15,786 nucleotides of DNA from RUG626 sp964411785 (lineage in GTDB: Bacteria > Bacillota > Clostridia > Oscillospirales > Oscillospiraceae). The stretch is taken from assembly GCA_964411785.1 (NCBI GenBank), contig CAYPMJ010000040.1, positions 1 to 15,786 on the forward strand. The letters are read 5' to 3'. The notes beneath the pieces were generated by a model, which saw nothing but the letters and a program-made list of their open reading frames with translations, was not told where the DNA came from and did not search any database. Made by a program: the position numbers and the translations under genes. How positions within the stretch are numbered: position 1 is the first letter of the stretch; the number at the start of each line of letters is the position of its first letter. Positions 15,181 to 15,786 of this stretch are shown in pieces.

Positions 15181-15220
15181 TATGTACAATAGCATATGTA
15201 CAATATATGTACAATGTACA
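15174..15220. repeat. Short tandem repeats carrying four TGTACA palindromes
   Basis: AATAGCATATGTAC occurs twice in a row (15174-15187 and 15188-15201). Two progressively shortened versions follow, AATATATGTAC and AATGTAC. Each ends in a TGTACA palindrome (15183, 15197, 15208, 15215; spacings 14, 11 and 7). Several TACAAT hexamers in the array resemble a -10. It lies 31 bp before the next gene and may be an operator cluster or only slipped repeats. Confidence 0.75.
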
Positions 15221-15250
15221 GAGAGTGAAAGTAGAAAGGCGGATATAACA

Positions 15251-15667
15251 ATGATTGTTCTCGCTGCAGTTGATGATAGAAACGGTATGATGTTCAACCA
15301 CAGAAGGCAGAGTCAGGACAGAGTTCTCAGAGAACGAATTTTAAAACTGACGTCAGGCGGAAGGTTGTGGATGGACGAGTATAGTGCAAAGCAGTTTGGC
15401 GAAAACTCCGGAGATCATTTAAACGTTTCTGAGGATTTTATGAGTAAGGCTCTGCCGGGAGATTTCTGCTTTGTGGAAGACAAGTCAGTGACGCCATATG
15501 TGCAGCTGGTTGAGAAAATAATCATATTCAAATGGAACAGGGTGTATCCTGGTGATACTTTTTTTGAAATCAGGCTTACTGAAGACAGATGGAGGTTAGT
15601 GGAAACAGAAGATTTTCCCGGATACTCCCATGAGAAAATCACTATGGAGGTGTATGAACGTGTATAA
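15251..15667 (+). CDS. Small protein of unknown function
   Basis: This 138-residue protein has no signal peptide and no membrane segment. It begins MIVLAAVDDRNGMMFNHRRQ and contains SGGRLWMDEYSAKQF (35-49) and charged loops. I recall similar Clostridia proteins with the AAVDDxxGMMFNxRRQSxDxxLR opening, sometimes labelled ribonuclease Z, but no metallo-beta-lactamase motif (HxHxDH) is present, so I do not adopt that name. The open frame reaches back to 15182 through the TGTACA array. ATG 15251 with AAAGGCGGA upstream is the better start. It overlaps the following lipoprotein gene by 14 nt, so the two are probably made together. Confidence 0.75.
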   Translation: MIVLAAVDDRNGMMFNHRRQSQDRVLRERILKLTSGGRLWMDEYSAKQFGENSGDHLNVSEDFMSKALPGDFCFVEDKSVTPYVQLVEKIIIFKWNRVYPGDTFFEIRLTEDRWRLVETEDFPGYSHEKITMEVYERV

Positions 15668-15786
15668 AGCAGGTAAAACGGTTTTATTATTTTATCTTGT
15701 TCTTGTCATGCTGCTGTCTGGGTGTGGGAATGAAGCACAAACGCTGGAGGAGGCCACGCGCGATATAGAACAGACAGAGCAGACAG
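15654..15786 (+). CDS. Lipoprotein, N-terminal part (cut by window edge)
   Basis: The ATG at 15654-15656 follows GGAGG (15646-15650) and overlaps the upstream stop codon. The 44 visible codons give a lipoprotein signal: MNVYKAGK, a hydrophobic stretch and the lipobox LSGC (21-24), with Cys24 as the lipid-modified residue. A Glu/Thr/Gln-rich start of the mature protein follows. It is expected on the outer face of the membrane. The functional domain is beyond the window, so no role can be given. Confidence 0.8.
   Translation, partial: MNVYKAGKTVLLFYLVLVMLLSGCGNEAQTLEEATRDIEQTEQT

Noticed and set aside
15251..15667. Ribonuclease Z as product name
   Set aside because: I recall this label on similar proteins, but the required metallo-beta-lactamase metal-binding motif is absent and the protein is far too short.

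Overview
The window reads as chromosomal DNA from a Gram-positive Clostridia-type bacterium, most likely an Oscillospirales gut lineage. The signs are strong Shine-Dalgarno sites, sigma-A style promoters, an OmpR/HAMP-kinase pair, a signal-peptide protein ending in stalk-type (copper amine oxidase N-terminal-like) repeats, a lipobox protein, and a GTG/TTG/ATG start mixture at mid GC. The genus is an inference; no taxonomic search was possible.

Layout. 1-135 (minus): the 5' part of RNase P RNA with its promoter. 347-3257 (minus): a copper operon, csoR-copA, whose promoter carries a CsoR-type palindrome exactly in the -35/-10 spacer. The copA product ends in a CopZ-like domain that has its own internal Shine-Dalgarno and ATG. 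3292-5801 (plus): an OmpR-family response regulator and HAMP histidine kinase. The regulator promoter and a second promoter at the end of the kinase gene both carry TT(A/C/T)ACA-like boxes ending 20-21 bp before a -10, the arrangement known for Bacillus PhoP-activated promoters. The second promoter would drive a roughly 160-nt structured RNA with several exposed C-rich, anti-Shine-Dalgarno-like segments, ending at a 17-bp hairpin.

5990-7549 (plus): a secreted transglutaminase-like protein with stalk-domain repeats, its own promoter and a terminator. 7550-10453: a foreign-looking insert holding a 5'-truncated piece of a probable radical-SAM/SPASM protein and a complete three-gene ABC-2 exporter (ATPase plus two permeases, translationally coupled). 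10454-10709 is a second copy, about 90% identical and gap-free, of the last 68 codons of the transglutaminase gene plus its terminator. The exporter is therefore bracketed by direct repeats of a gene's 3' end.

10859-14904 (minus): comM(yifB)-thiI-cinA, a tight operon with a recognisable promoter. 14992-15220: a two-and-a-bit-copy 88-bp tandem repeat made of palindromes, running into a row of four TGTACA palindromes. 15251-15786 (plus): a small conserved-looking protein of unknown function, translationally coupled to a lipoprotein cut by the window edge.

The most novel candidates are the box-controlled C-rich small RNA next to its two-component system, the exporter bracketed by duplicated gene 3' ends with a SPASM remnant, the copA/copZ fusion with an internal start, and the repeat/TGTACA region.
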